From positions 1 to 61,468 of IMG/VR virus record IMGVR_UViG_3300012924_000002: a stretch of 61,468 nt of DNA, one strand, 5' to 3'. The translations under genes were made by a program, and so were the position numbers. Origin of the DNA: a virus. Positions 9,110 to 16,687 of this stretch are shown in pieces. Below the pieces are notes generated by a model. The model did not search any database. It was given only the letters and a program-made list of their open reading frames with translations, and was not told where the DNA came from. Within the stretch, counting starts at the first letter, position 1, and the number at the start of each line of letters is the position of its first letter.

Positions 9110-9137
9110 AAACGCCTCATCCTCTCCGTTACCCTGG

Positions 9138-9160
9138 ACGTCACGCATCCCCCGTGACGT
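9138..9160. promoter_or_regulatory. Perfect 8-bp dyad ACGTCACG...CGTGACGT in a divergent promoter region
   Basis: Arms 9138-9145 and 9153-9160, spacer 7 bases. It lies between the divergent genes starting at 9109 (minus) and 9262 (plus) and shares the GTCACG/CGTGAC half-site with the operator family found upstream of several early operons. Confidence 0.6.
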
Positions 9161-9261
9161 GAGACAGGGGAAGCGTGACCTGTGCGCAGTGTAAGTCCGG
9201 AGCCGACCTCTCAACGAGAGCGTGTCGGATGCGCCTGTCAGCATCGAGAAGGGGTCCAACC

Positions 9262-9732
9262 GTGCAGTTCGCCAACCAGCCGCCGAAACCACGCCACACC
9301 GGACGCAACATCACCCTCATCGCGTTGGCCGTGCTCCTCGGCCTATGCGGCCTCATCGGCGGTATCGCCGGGGCCATCACCTTCGCCACGTCGTCCCCCA
9401 CACCCCCGGCGTTGTCCGCCGGACAGACGCCGGACAGTGCCGGACAGCCGGACAGTGCCGGACAGCTCAGCGGCAAAGCTGGACCTGCGGTCAAGTCGAC
9501 CGTCGGGGGTGACGACGTCGTCCACGTCGGCCAGGACATTCCCGCAGGCACCTACCGGGTAGTCACGGCCGTCACCAAAGACGCCCTCTGCTACTGGTCG
9601 AAGAGTTCCGACGCTGAAGGCGCCAACATCATCGACAACGGGATACCCGCCGGCGGACGGCCCCAGGTCACCCTCAAGGCCGGCCAATGGTTCACCTCCC
9701 GCGGCTGCCCTACCTGGTCGAAGGTCGGCTGA
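9262..9732 (+). CDS. Membrane-anchored beta-sandwich protein
   Basis: 156 aa from GTG 9262, after AAGGGG. One strong transmembrane helix (ITLIALAVLLGLCGLIGGIAG, about residues 18-40), then a Pro/Thr/Ser linker with repeated DSAGQ, then an outward-facing domain (VGQDIPAGTYRVV...CYWSKSSD...VTLKAGQWFTSRGCPTW). This domain type is common in secreted actinobacterial proteins. First gene of a plus-strand operon of accessory genes. A cell-surface role during infection is inferred. Confidence 0.72.
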   Translation: MQFANQPPKPRHTGRNITLIALAVLLGLCGLIGGIAGAITFATSSPTPPALSAGQTPDSAGQPDSAGQLSGKAGPAVKSTVGGDDVVHVGQDIPAGTYRVVTAVTKDALCYWSKSSDAEGANIIDNGIPAGGRPQVTLKAGQWFTSRGCPTWSKVG

Positions 9733-9735
9733 GAC

Positions 9736-10137
9736 ATGGGCGAACACAACCGGCAAATCACCTGCCCCTGGTGTCGCAGCACCCACGGCCGTCGATTCCT
9801 GTGTGACCCCGCGGCGACTGTCCTCGTCGAGGCCGGCCGCCGCGGCGAGAGCGGCAACCTGCCCACCATCGCATTCGACGAACCCGTCCAAGGCGTCGTC
9901 GACCCGAAGGCCGACACGCTGATAGCCCAGTTCGTCGTGAAGGGCGCCACCCTCCCCGGGCCGGGCGGCGTCATCCACCCGGCGCTCGTCTTCACCGGCA
10001 TGGACGCCACTTTCCGCGCGCTACCCCAGTGGATCTATCCCGGCTCCGACCAGGAGCTACGACGAGCGGCGCCGCTCGTCAAGAGCATGACCGACCTGGC
10101 CATTGCACAGGCCAACCGGCTGAACGGGAAGCGGTGA
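9736..10137 (+). CDS. Hypothetical protein with N-terminal CxxC
   Basis: 133 aa. Starts MGEHNRQITCPWCRSTHGRRFLC, a likely single zinc site, followed by a mixed alpha/beta region (IAFDEPVQGVVDPKADTLIAQFVVKG). It lies 3 bp after the previous gene and overlaps the next by 4 bp. Not recognised. Confidence 0.7.
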   Translation: MGEHNRQITCPWCRSTHGRRFLCDPAATVLVEAGRRGESGNLPTIAFDEPVQGVVDPKADTLIAQFVVKGATLPGPGGVIHPALVFTGMDATFRALPQWIYPGSDQELRRAAPLVKSMTDLAIAQANRLNGKR

Positions 10138-10394
10138 GCGCCCGGGCGAAAGCGCCCCCCGTCGTCGAGCCGTGGCAGGAAACCGACTGGTCCGGCAACG
10201 GGCCGTACGGCGCTGCCACCCTGCTCAAACACCCACAGCCGTGTGCTGCCTGCAAAAAGCCTGCGTGGCTGCTGTCGCCGCGCAAAAAGGTGGCCATGCA
10301 CAAAACCTGTGCGGAGCAGGCCGTGATCGCTGTCTGCCTGGGTGGAATCCTCGCAACACTCGGCCAGGATGTAACGCGTCGAGCGTTACAGTAG
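10134..10394 (+). CDS. Small zinc-ribbon-like protein
   Basis: 86 aa from GTG 10134 (GTGA overlap with the previous stop). Two Cys pairs, CAACKK and a later HKTC, suggest one zinc site; the last 25 residues are hydrophobic-rich. Its last codons contain a regulatory dyad and -10 box for the next gene. Confidence 0.65.
   Translation: MSARAKAPPVVEPWQETDWSGNGPYGAATLLKHPQPCAACKKPAWLLSPRKKVAMHKTCAEQAVIAVCLGGILATLGQDVTRRALQ
10371..10392 (+). promoter_or_regulatory. Operator-promoter: GTAACGCG-TCG-AGCGTTAC with -10 TACAGT
   Basis: The dyad at 10371-10389 overlaps TACAGT at 10387-10392. Same arrangement as in front of the genes starting at 37029, 37828 and 39765: half-site, 10 bases, then a TAnnnT -10. 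It would start transcription about 30 bases before the gene at 10429. Confidence 0.55.
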
Positions 10395-10428
10395 GGGTGG
10401 ACCTGCCGCCTAGCCGAAAGCCGCCACC

Positions 10429-10917
10429 ATGTCCGATCCCACAGTGCGACATTGGGTCTGCCCCGAATGCCACAGCCACCAGCCGCTACAGGCGGACGGG
10501 CGTCTCTACCCGCACGCAGCCAACGACGCCGCCGGTAACCGATGCCCCGGAAGCTACGACTACCCGAACCGGGTCGTGTCCGGTCGCTACAGCGAGGGCA
10601 GCCAGTTCGAGTCCTGCCCGGCCGCCACCGGCGAACCCGCATTCGAAGTGCAGCGGTGCGGCGACTTTCCCGACGGAGCCCACCGGTGTGCGCTCGGCCG
10701 GGCGCACATCAAGCAGTCCGCTGAAGCCTCCGACCTGGACGGAGCCACCCATCGATGCACCTGCGGCTGGGGATGGTTCTCCGTCGAAGGCACCCCGGCC
10801 GCGCTCATCACCTCGCTAGCTAGCCCCACCCAACGGGCACCCGACTCGCGCAAACACGAAACCCGGCATGTGGCCGGCGTCGGCAACCTGTGCGTGAAAT
10901 GCGGGAAGGTCGCCTAG
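10429..10917 (+). CDS. Zinc-ribbon hypothetical protein
   Basis: 162 aa. Three Cys pairs: CPECHSH near the N-terminus, CTCGW in the middle and CVKCGK at the end, so several zinc knuckles are likely. Between them lies a mostly polar region. Preceded by a dyad promoter and followed directly (no gap) by another CxxC protein. Not recognised. Confidence 0.7.
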   Translation: MSDPTVRHWVCPECHSHQPLQADGRLYPHAANDAAGNRCPGSYDYPNRVVSGRYSEGSQFESCPAATGEPAFEVQRCGDFPDGAHRCALGRAHIKQSAEASDLDGATHRCTCGWGWFSVEGTPAALITSLASPTQRAPDSRKHETRHVAGVGNLCVKCGKVA

Positions 10918-11286
10918 ATGGCCACCATCGGCTACCGGCTCCGCGAACAGCACGAGCCTTCCTGGCGGTGCGACGACCTGCACTGCTACAGCCACAACGT
11001 CGACGAGCTACGCATCGGCCGCCCGTACCGGGTGTGCGGTGAATGCTTCCACGTCTACCCCACCCGGTATGCCCTGCGACGCGACTACCGGCGGGGAGGT
11101 CGGCGGGTCTACTGGGAAGACGTCAAGACCCCGCTACTCCCGCCGCCCGCGCTGTGGGTTGCCATGGGGATGAAACCGCAGGGCAAAACCCGTGCCCGCC
11201 TGAACTCGCTGGTCATGATGATCCGACCCGTGTTCCTCAAAACCCGGAATATCACGTTCTGCCCGCACTGCATCCACGACTTCTGA
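10918..11286 (+). CDS. Zinc-ribbon hypothetical protein
   Basis: 122 aa. Cys pairs CDDLHC, CGEC and CPHC surround a basic middle (YALRRDYRRGGRRVYW). The last pair sits four residues from the end. Starts on the base after the previous stop. Possibly nucleic-acid binding, by inference from the basic zinc-ribbon character. Confidence 0.68.
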   Translation: MATIGYRLREQHEPSWRCDDLHCYSHNVDELRIGRPYRVCGECFHVYPTRYALRRDYRRGGRRVYWEDVKTPLLPPPALWVAMGMKPQGKTRARLNSLVMMIRPVFLKTRNITFCPHCIHDF

Positions 11287-11298
11287 GGAGATCAGGCA

Positions 11299-11682
11299 GT
11301 GATCTACACCCTCGGCCTGGCCGCGCTCGTCGCCAATATCTGGGCCTGGATCATCACCATATGGTGCGTACTGGACATCATTCAACACCACGCCGGGAGC
11401 CGGGAAGTCTTTGCGGGACCTGGTCGAAGGCTCGCGGACCTACATCGTGAGATCCGACCGTTCGCCCTACCCGGGATACTCGTCATCCTCTCCCGAGACG
11501 TTCGAGGTCACCATTGGGTAGGCGCCGTCGTATGCATGGTCTCGCTTTACGTGTGGTGGATCAGCCGTAACTGGCCGGACGACCACGACGAGCGCTGGAA
11601 GAAACGGGCGAAACGTCTCGGTGAGGCAGTCAAACGCCAAGGCGCGAAACTGGCCGTCGTACCCGACGAGGCGCCGGCATGA
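11299..11682 (+). CDS. Membrane protein
   Basis: 127 aa from GTG 11299 behind GAGGAG. Hydrophobic segments at about residues 4-26 (TLGLAALVANIWAWIITIWCV) and 78-92 (WVGAVVCMVSLYVWW), with a basic, helical C-terminus. Overlaps the next gene by ATGA. Not recognised. Confidence 0.72.
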   Translation: MIYTLGLAALVANIWAWIITIWCVLDIIQHHAGSREVFAGPGRRLADLHREIRPFALPGILVILSRDVRGHHWVGAVVCMVSLYVWWISRNWPDDHDERWKKRAKRLGEAVKRQGAKLAVVPDEAPA

Positions 11683-12236
11683 CCATCCAAATCAGGCGCC
11701 GCTACGTACTGCTGCACGCCGAACGCGAAAGCGCCTGGCAGGCATACACCCAGGCCATGGAACCCACCCGGGCGCTCGCCGCGCAGCGACACATGCTCAC
11801 CCGAGAAGAGTTCGACGGAATCTGCTGGAACGGCCGCATCTCTAAAGCGCTCGCAGTCGACACCGACACGGGGAACGTCGTGGGGATCGCCGTGTACACC
11901 CGACACCTCGACGCCTACGACTGGATCGAACCCGCCTACTTCGAGCGGCGCTGGCCCGACGCCTACAAGCGGGAAGCGATCATCTACGTCCTGTTCGTCA
12001 TCGCCACCGAAGCCGCCCCGCCCGAAGTGTTCACGAAACTGGTGAACACCGTCGTAGCCAAGATCAGAGCACTCTGCGGCGTCGGCGCGCTCGACTGGTC
12101 CCAAGCCCGAGTAGACCGAGGTCTAGCCCGAGCCGCGCGGCTCATCATCGCCCGGCAGCAGCCCATCGTCGCCGAACACATCGACACGCAGCACTTCCAC
12201 ACCTACGAATTTGACTGGGAGCACACCACCTCATGA
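11679..12236 (+). CDS. GNAT-like acetyltransferase fold protein (tentative)
   Basis: 185 aa. The alternation of helices and strands, with KALAVDTDTGNVVGIAVYTRHL in the middle, resembles the central strands of GNAT N-acetyltransferases, but the acetyl-CoA loop (R/Q-x-x-G-x-G/A) is not clear. Overlaps both neighbours by ATGA, so it is part of the plus-strand accessory operon. The substrate cannot be guessed. Confidence 0.55.
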   Translation: MTIQIRRRYVLLHAERESAWQAYTQAMEPTRALAAQRHMLTREEFDGICWNGRISKALAVDTDTGNVVGIAVYTRHLDAYDWIEPAYFERRWPDAYKREAIIYVLFVIATEAAPPEVFTKLVNTVVAKIRALCGVGALDWSQARVDRGLARAARLIIARQQPIVAEHIDTQHFHTYEFDWEHTTS

Positions 12237-12517
12237 ACAAGCGAACCGCGCTCGCCGCGCTCACCGTCACAGCGCTCGCGCTCGGTGGCTGCGGTAACTC
12301 CAACCAGAAGTCCCTGAGCGAACCCGTCTCCAACCACTACCTCACCGGACAGATCGTGTTCATGGAACCTGACGGGTTCCGCAATGTCGCGTTCGGCTGC
12401 AACGGCACCGTCGGCGTGTACGTCACCTCCCGCGGCGTGTACAACGCCAGCGGCTCCAACATCACGGCGCTACCCTCAGGCATCGCGGTGATCCCCGCCG
12501 ACCCCAACTGCAAGTAG
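12233..12517 (+). CDS. Lipoprotein
   Basis: 94 aa. A lysine/arginine N-terminus, a hydrophobic stretch and LGGC (Cys 20) form a typical lipobox, so the mature protein should be lipid-anchored on the outer face of the membrane. The remaining 75 residues include two further Cys. Phage lipoproteins can block superinfection; that role here is inference only. Confidence 0.78.
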   Translation: MNKRTALAALTVTALALGGCGNSNQKSLSEPVSNHYLTGQIVFMEPDGFRNVAFGCNGTVGVYVTSRGVYNASGSNITALPSGIAVIPADPNCK

Positions 12518-12524
12518 GGGCGAC

Positions 12525-12587
12525 GTGCCCGCCACACACCGCTGCGACACCTACGGCAACACCACCCGGCACCGCAACCCGACCTGA
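12525..12587 (+). CDS. Possible 20-aa micropeptide
   Basis: GTG 12525 is preceded by AGGGG at 5-base spacing and opens MPATHRCDTYGNTTRHRNPT before a TGA. It fills the only gap in this operon. No way to confirm coding from sequence alone. Confidence 0.3.
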   Translation: MPATHRCDTYGNTTRHRNPT

Positions 12588-12619
12588 CCCTGCAGACCTC
12601 ACGAGGAGAGACGAGAAAA

Positions 12620-12868
12620 GTGGACATCGAAGCACAGAGCGAGATCCTGCTAGGTGTCAGCCTGGAACAACTCGCGCAGCTAGTCTCAGGCGAGTTCAAA
12701 GACGGCACCGTGTCGGTGCCGCTCACAGGGCAAGTCGGGCCGATCAACAAGCAGCCGCTCACGTTCGGCGAACACAAGCTCGGCGACTACGGCGTGGCCA
12801 GCGTTAGCGACTGCTCCTGCGGCCGCGCTGAAACGCACTACGTCGTCACCCTCGCCAGGGTCGAATAG
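12620..12868 (+). CDS. Hypothetical protein
   Basis: 82 aa from GTG 12620 behind GAGGAG. Begins MDIEAQSEILLGVSLEQLAQL, then a polar beta-like part with CSCGR near the end. Directly followed by the next gene. Not recognised. Confidence 0.62.
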   Translation: MDIEAQSEILLGVSLEQLAQLVSGEFKDGTVSVPLTGQVGPINKQPLTFGEHKLGDYGVASVSDCSCGRAETHYVVTLARVE

Positions 12869-13297
12869 ATGACCAAGAGGCCCACCCGTGAAGACGCCGG
12901 CCGCACCCACGACGTGCCACCCTCAGCGCTACCCGAGACACAGTGTTGGCTGGACACGTGCCGCAACACCGGACACGTCGTGCTCTACGCCTCCAGCGAC
13001 AAGCTCGGCGGTCAGCCCACCACACCACGGCAACCCGTGGTGTTCTGCCTACACCACGGGGGGGAGATCTACGACGTGGCCCATGCCTGGAAAAACAGGA
13101 GCCGCCCCCTACGAGAAGACGGGGCCATCCCCTACACGACAGGCCCAGGGCGAGGGGCCTGGGCCATCTGCCCCAACTGGCTGATAGCCGACCTGCGCAA
13201 CAACCGGCTACCACGTACCAGCCCCGACCCCGCAGGATGGCAGCCCGCCTCCACCGTGGCCACAGCACGACGGTGGACAACAGGCAAACCACGATGA
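12869..13297 (+). CDS. Hypothetical protein with Cys/His pairs
   Basis: 142 aa. CWLDTCRNTGH and FCLHHGGE could bind a metal together. The C-terminal third is basic. Its stop overlaps the start of a 27-aa membrane peptide by ATGA. Not recognised. Confidence 0.65.
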   Translation: MTKRPTREDAGRTHDVPPSALPETQCWLDTCRNTGHVVLYASSDKLGGQPTTPRQPVVFCLHHGGEIYDVAHAWKNRSRPLREDGAIPYTTGPGRGAWAICPNWLIADLRNNRLPRTSPDPAGWQPASTVATARRWTTGKPR

Positions 13298-13377
13298 GAG
13301 ACATGACCACCGCACTCATCGCAGTACTCATCGCCATCACCGTTGTCGTCGCCTTCGTGCACCACTACCTGCTATAG
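13294..13377 (+). CDS. 27-aa single-pass membrane peptide
   Basis: MRDMTTALIAVLIAITVVVA then FVHHYLL. Start overlaps the previous stop by ATGA. A single hydrophobic helix with a short polar tail. Last gene before the terminator. Small holin-like or toxin-like peptides look similar, but no role is assigned. Confidence 0.55.
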   Translation: MRDMTTALIAVLIAITVVVAFVHHYLL

Positions 13378-13395
13378 ACCACACACCATCCCCAA

Positions 13396-13437
13396 CACTG
13401 CAGCCCTCCACGACGTCACCCATGGAGGGCTGCAGTG
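13396..13437. terminator. 15-bp perfect hairpin closing the plus-strand operon
   Basis: Arms 13396-13410 and 13423-13437 with a 12-base loop, 19 bases after the last stop. There is no T-run, as is common for terminators of high-GC actinobacteria. It could act in both directions. Confidence 0.75.
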
Positions 13438-13814
13438 CGTCCACCCACATCCCGACCGATGCATAACTATCAATGCGGAACGACGCGCGAACGATCACCT
13501 TCCACTAGCCCGAAGATGGTGACACGCAGTGATGAACACGGAGAGTCATAAGCGCAGGTCAAAGGTACTGAGACCACCGTTTTTTAGCGCCGCCGCAGCC
13601 TCGACGCGCGCCGCGCTGATCACTTATATATACGCAGCGCAACTTTCACGGATCCCGCGGGCTGCATAACCACTCATGACCGCATAACGCCTGGTCAGGG
13701 CCTTGCGAAAGTGTCCGGTTCACCCCTTGACAAAGCCTGATGTCACGCTCAGCGAACCATAATCCCCGGACCCGGCAGTTTCACGTAGCGTGACCAGGGA
13801 GGCTCGCGCCTGGC
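13438..13814. other. AT-richer intergenic region between converging operons
   Basis: About 375 bases with no convincing ORF. Contains AT-rich tracts (TTATATATACG near 13624), TTGACA near 13728, and a GTCACG-N10-CATAAT promoter-like element reading rightward at 13742-13763. Downstream genes are on the other strand, so a noncoding or antisense transcript is possible. Confidence 0.45.
13742..13763 (+). promoter_or_regulatory. Promoter-like element GTCACG-N10-CATAAT
   Basis: GTCACG at 13742-13747, ten bases, CATAAT at 13758-13763. Spacing is the same as in the dyad promoters elsewhere in the genome, but the second half-site is not conserved. Confidence 0.35.
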
Positions 13815-14021
13815 TTACGGTGTGTGACTGCGTTTTGCGGGGCATCTCGGGTCGGTTTCCGGCCGGGGCATGACCTCGATGCGCCAGTGGTGGCGTGAGA
13901 GGTGCTTGGCTTCGTCGATGGTTGAGGCGGCTGGCCAGGAGGTGTGCACCTCAAGGAGCTCACCCATTCCGGCGGCCTCCACCAGTGCCCGGATACTCTC
14001 GGCCAGCTCGGAGCGGGTCAC
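13815..14021 (-). CDS. Hypothetical small protein
   Basis: 68 aa. Starts MTRSELAESIRALVEAAGMGELL, an amphipathic helix, then IEVMPRPETDPRCP. Overlaps the upstream gene by ATGA. Last gene of a four-gene minus-strand cluster. Not recognised. Confidence 0.6.
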   Translation of the reverse strand: MTRSELAESIRALVEAAGMGELLEVHTSWPAASTIDEAKHLSRHHWRIEVMPRPETDPRCPAKRSHTP

Positions 14022-14503
14022 AGCGGATCGTGTCCAGCTGCGATGCCTCGCCGCTCAAGCAGCCAGGCTGTGCGGGCGTTCAGCGACACGGTTATCGGGG
14101 TGATCGGCGGGAACGTGTACCGGCCGTGGATCGGGCAATGGTCGAGGTGGCAGGCGGATCGGTTCTCTCGGCCGAAGACCCACGGCGGGAACGCTGGGAT
14201 CTCCTCGCAGCGGCAGCGGGGTTGTACCAGCGGGTTCGGCCAGCTTGAGTCGTACTCCGTCCAGATACCTTTGATCTTCACGTCGGATGCGAGAAGCACC
14301 CGGATCGGGAACCGGAAGCCGGGCCAGATCAGCCGCTCGATCGTGTAGAGCGTCATCGGCGGCTTCTCGGCGAGTGGATTCAGCTCCTCGGCGGCGACGA
14401 ACTTGACCGAGCGGATCTCTGGCACGACCAAGCCCCGGGACCGGGTATCGACGTCGTACCAGCGGTCGTGGGCGTGACCGCCGATACAGCGCATCCAGGT
14501 CAT
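14018..14503 (-). CDS. Hypothetical protein with Cys/His residues
   Basis: 161 aa. Contains CRCEEIP, CHLDHCPIHGRY and an N-terminal CIGGHAHDRWYDVD, suggesting metal binding. Overlaps both neighbours by four bases. Not recognised. Confidence 0.62.
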   Translation of the reverse strand: MTWMRCIGGHAHDRWYDVDTRSRGLVVPEIRSVKFVAAEELNPLAEKPPMTLYTIERLIWPGFRFPIRVLLASDVKIKGIWTEYDSSWPNPLVQPRCRCEEIPAFPPWVFGRENRSACHLDHCPIHGRYTFPPITPITVSLNARTAWLLERRGIAAGHDPL

Positions 14504-14616
14504 CGCAGGCCGCCAGAGTCGATCCAGTTGAATCGGATGCAGTACCGCCGACCATGACGCCCGGGAATTTGGATCTCGAATCCGGGAAGCCAGCGCATCG
14601 GCTTGTGGCGCTTCAC
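14500..14616 (-). CDS. 38-aa basic protein
   Basis: GTG 14616 overlaps the upstream stop (GTGA), and the TGA overlaps the downstream ATG. The peptide starts MKRHKPMRWLPGFEIQIPG and is strongly basic. Four-base overlaps at both ends are good evidence that it is translated. Confidence 0.6.
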   Translation of the reverse strand: MKRHKPMRWLPGFEIQIPGRHGRRYCIRFNWIDSGGLR

Positions 14617-15017
14617 CGGCGCGCCCGCTTCCGGAGCTTGTCCGCCCAATGCTTCGCGAGCGCCTTCACGGTCGGCGCCGGCGCCGGCGGCGGGAAGATC
14701 ATCGGATCAGGTTTGTAGACGTTGATCGTTCGACCAAGTGTGGCCTGATGGCGGATCGACGCGTCGATGTCGGTTTCGGCGACCAGGTGGATCCGCCCCG
14801 GCTGGACACTGGTCGTAATGCGCACGGGGAAGCCGAGCAGCCTGTCATCGTTAGGCGGATAGGCGGTCGGGGTATTCACCCCGCCGTCAGGGCGCTGCAG
14901 TTCGATGGCAGTGTCCGGGTGGATGTGCCACTCGGCCCACTTCTCGTCCCGCGGGTCATGCTCGATCAGTTTGTAGCGCTGGCGCATCGCATCGGTCAGC
15001 ATTTCGGCAGGTGTCAC
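14613..15017 (-). CDS. Hypothetical protein, probably leaderless mRNA
   Basis: 134 aa from GTG 15017. No ribosome site, but TATCAT lies seven bases upstream, so transcription would start at the start codon. Hydrophilic N-terminal part (EHDPRDEKWAEWHIHPDTAIEL), a Pro-rich stretch (MIFPPPAPAPT) and a basic end (KLRKRARR). First gene of the 13.8-15.0 kb cluster. Not recognised. Confidence 0.65.
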   Translation of the reverse strand: MTPAEMLTDAMRQRYKLIEHDPRDEKWAEWHIHPDTAIELQRPDGGVNTPTAYPPNDDRLLGFPVRITTSVQPGRIHLVAETDIDASIRHQATLGRTINVYKPDPMIFPPPAPAPTVKALAKHWADKLRKRARR

Positions 15018-15034
15018 GCGCCGAATGATACAAC
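15012..15034. promoter_or_regulatory. Dyad GTCACG-N10-TACAAC over a leaderless start
   Basis: Reading left, -10 TATCAT is followed seven bases later by the GTG start at 15017. The stretch closely matches 48266-48286, where TAACAT and the same TTCG-C-GC spacer precede another leaderless GTG. The GTG-AC start itself forms one half-site of the dyad. Confidence 0.5.
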
Positions 15035-15309
15035 CGGTCGTCGGCTGAACCGCCCCGCCGGACTTTCACCGACGCCCCGGCCGCACGGGGACTTCGGGCA
15101 GCCCACCTGAACCGGCCGGTGATCAACCCGGTCGCCACGACTGGTCGATCGTACGCTGCGGTGCAGACGATCGTGTTGCCTCAGCTCGGGAGATGACGGG
15201 GGACCGTGATTCCCCGGTCGGTTCCTTGCCGGATCGACACCTTGGGTCCAAGCGCTTAGAGCCCGCAGGCTGCGTCCCCTCCAGCCCCGGTCAATCGTAC
15301 GCTGAGGCC
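15018..15309. other. Divergent intergenic region with a repeated promoter-like word
   Basis: 292 bases without a convincing gene. GGTCGATCGTACGCTGCGG (15143-15161) and GGTCAATCGTACGCTGAGG (15289-15307) match at 17 of 19 positions. In the second copy TACGCT ends six bases before ATG 15310, fitting a leaderless transcript. What the first copy drives is unclear. Confidence 0.5.
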
Positions 15310-15768
15310 ATGAGCTACGACGAGCCGACGGAGTGGCTAGGCCACGGGGCGCGGGACCGCAGCGGCTGGCCGAACCGCACGTTCGAGCCGGACCCCGCGG
15401 GGCCACGGTCGCATCGGGCCGCGGAGGTCACGGAAGCGTTCGAGCGACGGGCGGAATGGATCGGCGTGCAGTTCCCGCCGCCGGGTGTGCAGCAGAAGAT
15501 CGTCGACACGGGTGAGTTCCGGGCACCGTACGAGGACGAGATGCCGACGGACCCGGCGATCCGTGGTCCGCTGCGGGGGCCGGGTCAGGGTCGGCGGGTG
15601 ATCCGCCCACGGTTCACGCTGACCCGGGAAGACGACCCACTGTGGCGGGTCAGCTTGTGGCTGGGCGTGCTGCTGAAGGTGTTAGGGATCGTCGCCTTGG
15701 TGGGTGTGATCTGGGTGCTTGCGGTGGCGATCCGTTCCGGGGGTGTGCCAATATGGGTTCCGAGGTAG
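15310..15768 (+). CDS. Tail-anchored membrane protein
   Basis: 152 aa from ATG 15310. Acidic/polar first 105 residues, then a hydrophobic helix at about 118-142 (VSLWLGVLLKVLGIVALVGV) and a short external tail. Single plus-strand gene in a minus-strand neighbourhood, with its own promoter-like sequence. Not recognised. Confidence 0.68.
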   Translation: MSYDEPTEWLGHGARDRSGWPNRTFEPDPAGPRSHRAAEVTEAFERRAEWIGVQFPPPGVQQKIVDTGEFRAPYEDEMPTDPAIRGPLRGPGQGRRVIRPRFTLTREDDPLWRVSLWLGVLLKVLGIVALVGVIWVLAVAIRSGGVPIWVPR

Positions 15769-15794
15769 CAGGTCCGGCGGCTTGGCGTCCTCAG

Positions 15795-15858
15795 CGAAAG
15801 CCCGGAGTTCCCCTGGTCGTGTCGGCAGTCAAGGCCGGGGTCGAGCGCCGGGCTTTCG
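15795..15858. terminator. Hairpin between converging genes
   Basis: 11-bp arms 15795-15805 and 15848-15858 with a 42-base loop, between the plus gene ending at 15768 and the minus gene ending at 15867. A bidirectional terminator is likely. Confidence 0.5.
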
Positions 15859-15866
15859 ACCGTTCG

Positions 15867-16238
15867 CTACCTGGTGTCGCGCCGCAAGTCCGTCAGGGTG
15901 TCTTCGATCCCGGCGACTTCCCGGCGTGCTTTCGCTCCGCTACGAACCACCATTTCCGGTGGGATCGGGTTTTCCGGGTCGGGGGTTCGGCCGGCGGCGC
16001 GTAGCTGGAACGAGTAGTTCCCGGAGATGGCCCGCCAGTACTCGGAAACCCGGCGTTCGTGCTCAAGTCGGGTCTCGGCGTCGGTGCGGGCGCTGGCGAG
16101 GTCTCTCACCACGGCCCGGGTGTTAGCCCGGGCTCCGATCGACAACGACTTCCAGACTTTGATGCCTTGGGTGATGAATGCCGCGAACCCGCCGCCAACG
16201 ACGAAGGTGATGATCGCCTGCGTGGTGCTGCCGCTCAT
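15867..16238 (-). CDS. Membrane-anchored coiled-coil protein (lysis-associated)
   Basis: 123 aa from ATG 16238 (ATGA overlap, GAGGGG site). Hydrophobic helix at about residues 8-25 (AIITFVVGGGFAAFITQGI) and a long charged helix afterwards (ARTDAETRLEHERRVSEYWRAI). It follows the lysin and a four-helix membrane protein, so a spanin-like or holin-partner role is possible, but not shown. Confidence 0.65.
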   Translation of the reverse strand: MSGSTTQAIITFVVGGGFAAFITQGIKVWKSLSIGARANTRAVVRDLASARTDAETRLEHERRVSEYWRAISGNYSFQLRAAGRTPDPENPIPPEMVVRSGAKARREVAGIEDTLTDLRRDTR

Positions 16239-16687
16239 TGCTGCCCCTCGGCGTCGGCGTTGGCCTGTTTCGCTCGCCTCGTCGACTCGATGCGGAGTAG
16301 TGCCACCTCCTGCCAACGACTAGCGAGGATCCAGAAGAAACCGATGAGGAAAGCGCCGCCAGCGACGCCCGTGCTACCGCGGGCCAGGGAGGAGAACGCG
16401 AACACAGCCGCGGACAGGGCGAGCGGGGCGAGGCCGATATATTCGCCGACCCACCGGTCGCTGAGGGCTCCGAACGCGCACACGGTGGAGGACACGGCCA
16501 GCAGTATTGCCCACGCGTAGAGGACCAGGCCATGGTGTGTCGCCGCAGCGACACTTGCCGGCGGGGACACGACCGCGGCGATCCCGGACCCTGCGATCGC
16601 GAAGTAGGCGATGACCCGCGACCATCTGATCGCGGACATCGCGTGCCCAACCCAGGCCCCTCGGAGACTGAAGTGGGGGGCTCTCAC
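16235..16687 (-). CDS. Multi-pass membrane protein, holin-like
   Basis: 150 aa from GTG 16687 (GTGA overlap with the lysin stop). Four hydrophobic segments at about 23-42, 52-72, 86-102 and 107-122 and a charged C-terminal tail (RIESTRRAKQANADAEG). Position directly after the endolysin and the topology fit a holin. A second holin candidate lies at 50343-50711. Confidence 0.62.
   Translation of the reverse strand: MRAPHFSLRGAWVGHAMSAIRWSRVIAYFAIAGSGIAAVVSPPASVAAATHHGLVLYAWAILLAVSSTVCAFGALSDRWVGEYIGLAPLALSAAVFAFSSLARGSTGVAGGAFLIGFFWILASRWQEVALLRIESTRRAKQANADAEGQQ

Noticed and set aside
13685-13815. attP-like integration site in the 13.4-13.8 kb gap
   Set aside because: No integrase gene anywhere in the genome and no tRNA-end identity recognised there.
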